Source: Promethearchaeota archaeon (GTDB taxonomy: Archaea > Asgardarchaeota > Lokiarchaeia > Sigynarchaeales > SOKP01). Taken from it: 7,903 nucleotides of DNA. Below the pieces are notes generated by a model, which did not search any database, was not told the DNA's origin, and saw nothing but the letters and a program-made list of their open reading frames with translations. Shown piece by piece: positions 7,380 through 7,903 of the stretch (its first letter is position 1; every line of letters starts with the position of its first letter). The DNA lies in contig WJIN01000423.1 of NCBI GenBank assembly GCA_014730295.1, forward strand, positions 1 through 7,903, given 5' to 3'. The position numbers were made by a program, and so were the translations under genes.

Positions 7380-7903
7380 ATAAAAAAAAATATGATTTAG
7401 TAAATTATTATACCATTGCTCTTGATCCAATTCATATTGGGTCAGGAAGTGAAAGATTAGGAAGAGTTGACTTATCAATTATAAGAGAATCTGGAACTAA
7501 CCTTCCAAAAATACCCGCTACCAGTTTAAATGGTGCAGCTCGTTATGGAACGGCGATTATTAATAATAAAATTGAATGCGCCGGGCGTGGTGGAAGTGGT
7601 GGAGAAAAACATTGCGGTGAAATAAATCCCGCATGTCCGGTATGCGTTCCCTTTGGTTTTTCGAAAACTCTTGGAAAGAGTAGGAGTATGAAAGGGCTGG
7701 CTCATTTTTTCGATGCGCACATCCTATTATATCCCGTGAATACAATGGTAGGGACTATATGGATAACATCTCCTTTAGCCTTAGAAGGTGTAGGTTTAAA
7801 TGAAAAATTTAGCGTTCCAAATAATTGTTTTCATACTTTGGGAAATATTAAAACCAAAGATGCTTTGAATTTTGGTTGGTTATTGCTTACAAAAGAGGAA
7901 GGA
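7376..7903 (+). CDS. cmr4: Cmr4 backbone subunit (Cas7 family), 3' end beyond window
   Basis: The first 176 codons of a Cas7-like RAMP protein that would form the repeating backbone along the crRNA. ALDPIHIGSG (15-24), GRVDLSIIRE (29-38), LPKIPATSLNGAARY (43-57), CPVCVPFG (87-94) and GLAHFFDAHILLYPV (107-121) follow the Cmr4 order closely. D32 sits at the loop position of the aspartate that cleaves target RNA in Cmr4, so slicing activity is probably retained. C68, H79, C80, C87 and C90 suggest a zinc finger, with a glycine-rich stretch at 70-76 between the ligands. The start overlaps the preceding stop as ATGA, and AGGAAG lies nine bases before it, so translation is likely coupled to the large-subunit gene. 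No small subunit or Cmr3/Cas5 gene is visible; they may lie further right. Confidence 0.92.
   Translation, partial: MNKKKYDLVNYYTIALDPIHIGSGSERLGRVDLSIIRESGTNLPKIPATSLNGAARYGTAIINNKIECAGRGGSGGEKHCGEINPACPVCVPFGFSKTLGKSRSMKGLAHFFDAHILLYPVNTMVGTIWITSPLALEGVGLNEKFSVPNNCFHTLGNIKTKDALNFGWLLLTKEEG

Noticed and set aside
7526..7745. Two short minus-strand open frames
   Set aside because: Both are antisense to the conserved Cmr4 coding region and have no recognisable motif.

Overview
The window is AT-rich and carries one clear module: a divergent pair made of a leftward tniQ-type gene and a rightward type III CRISPR-Cas effector operon of the Cmr branch. All proteins lean on AAA, ATA, TTA and AGA codons. 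The host cannot be named from the sequence. Frequent ATA and AGA codons, a TTG start and GGTGG-like ribosome sites would suit a low-GC archaeon or a low-GC anaerobic bacterium. No rRNA, tRNA or housekeeping gene settles it.

Layout, left to right. Positions 1-1661 (minus strand, running off the left edge) hold one uninterrupted reading frame of at least 553 codons. It encodes two consecutive TniQ domains, each with the full set of four zinc-ligand pairs. Positions 1662-2343 are intergenic: the tniQ leader with a weak hairpin, a pair of 17-base imperfect direct repeats, a decayed minus-strand gene remnant (about 1931-2257), and the AT-rich promoter region of the cas operon. Positions 2344-7903 hold cmr1, a cmr6-like RAMP gene, a cas10-family large-subunit gene and the first 176 codons of cmr4. 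Gaps are 9 bases or less, or the genes overlap, so this is one transcription unit that continues past the right edge.

The large subunit resembles the Csx11 / subtype III-C type. It keeps the N-terminal HD nuclease motif and a four-cysteine zinc site, but the palm-domain GGDD position reads YPNQ, so it should not make cyclic oligoadenylate. Its HD motif lies upstream of the first ATG. The frame is open back to 4614 with no ATG, GTG or TTG, so translation must begin at a non-standard codon (best ATA at 4626, in an ATAA overlap with the preceding stop, behind a G-rich ribosome site) or by -1 frameshifting on the G6 run.

Working hypothesis: a signalling-dead type III-C effector sits next to a tandem TniQ protein. 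TniQ is the adaptor that joins target selectors, including CRISPR effectors in types I-F3, I-B and V-K transposons, to Tn7-like transposition machinery. That makes this locus a candidate type III-linked transposition or DNA-targeting system. No TnsA, TnsB, TnsC, cas6, cas1, cas2 or CRISPR array is visible here, and Cmr4 keeps its likely RNA-cleaving aspartate, so the link remains inference.
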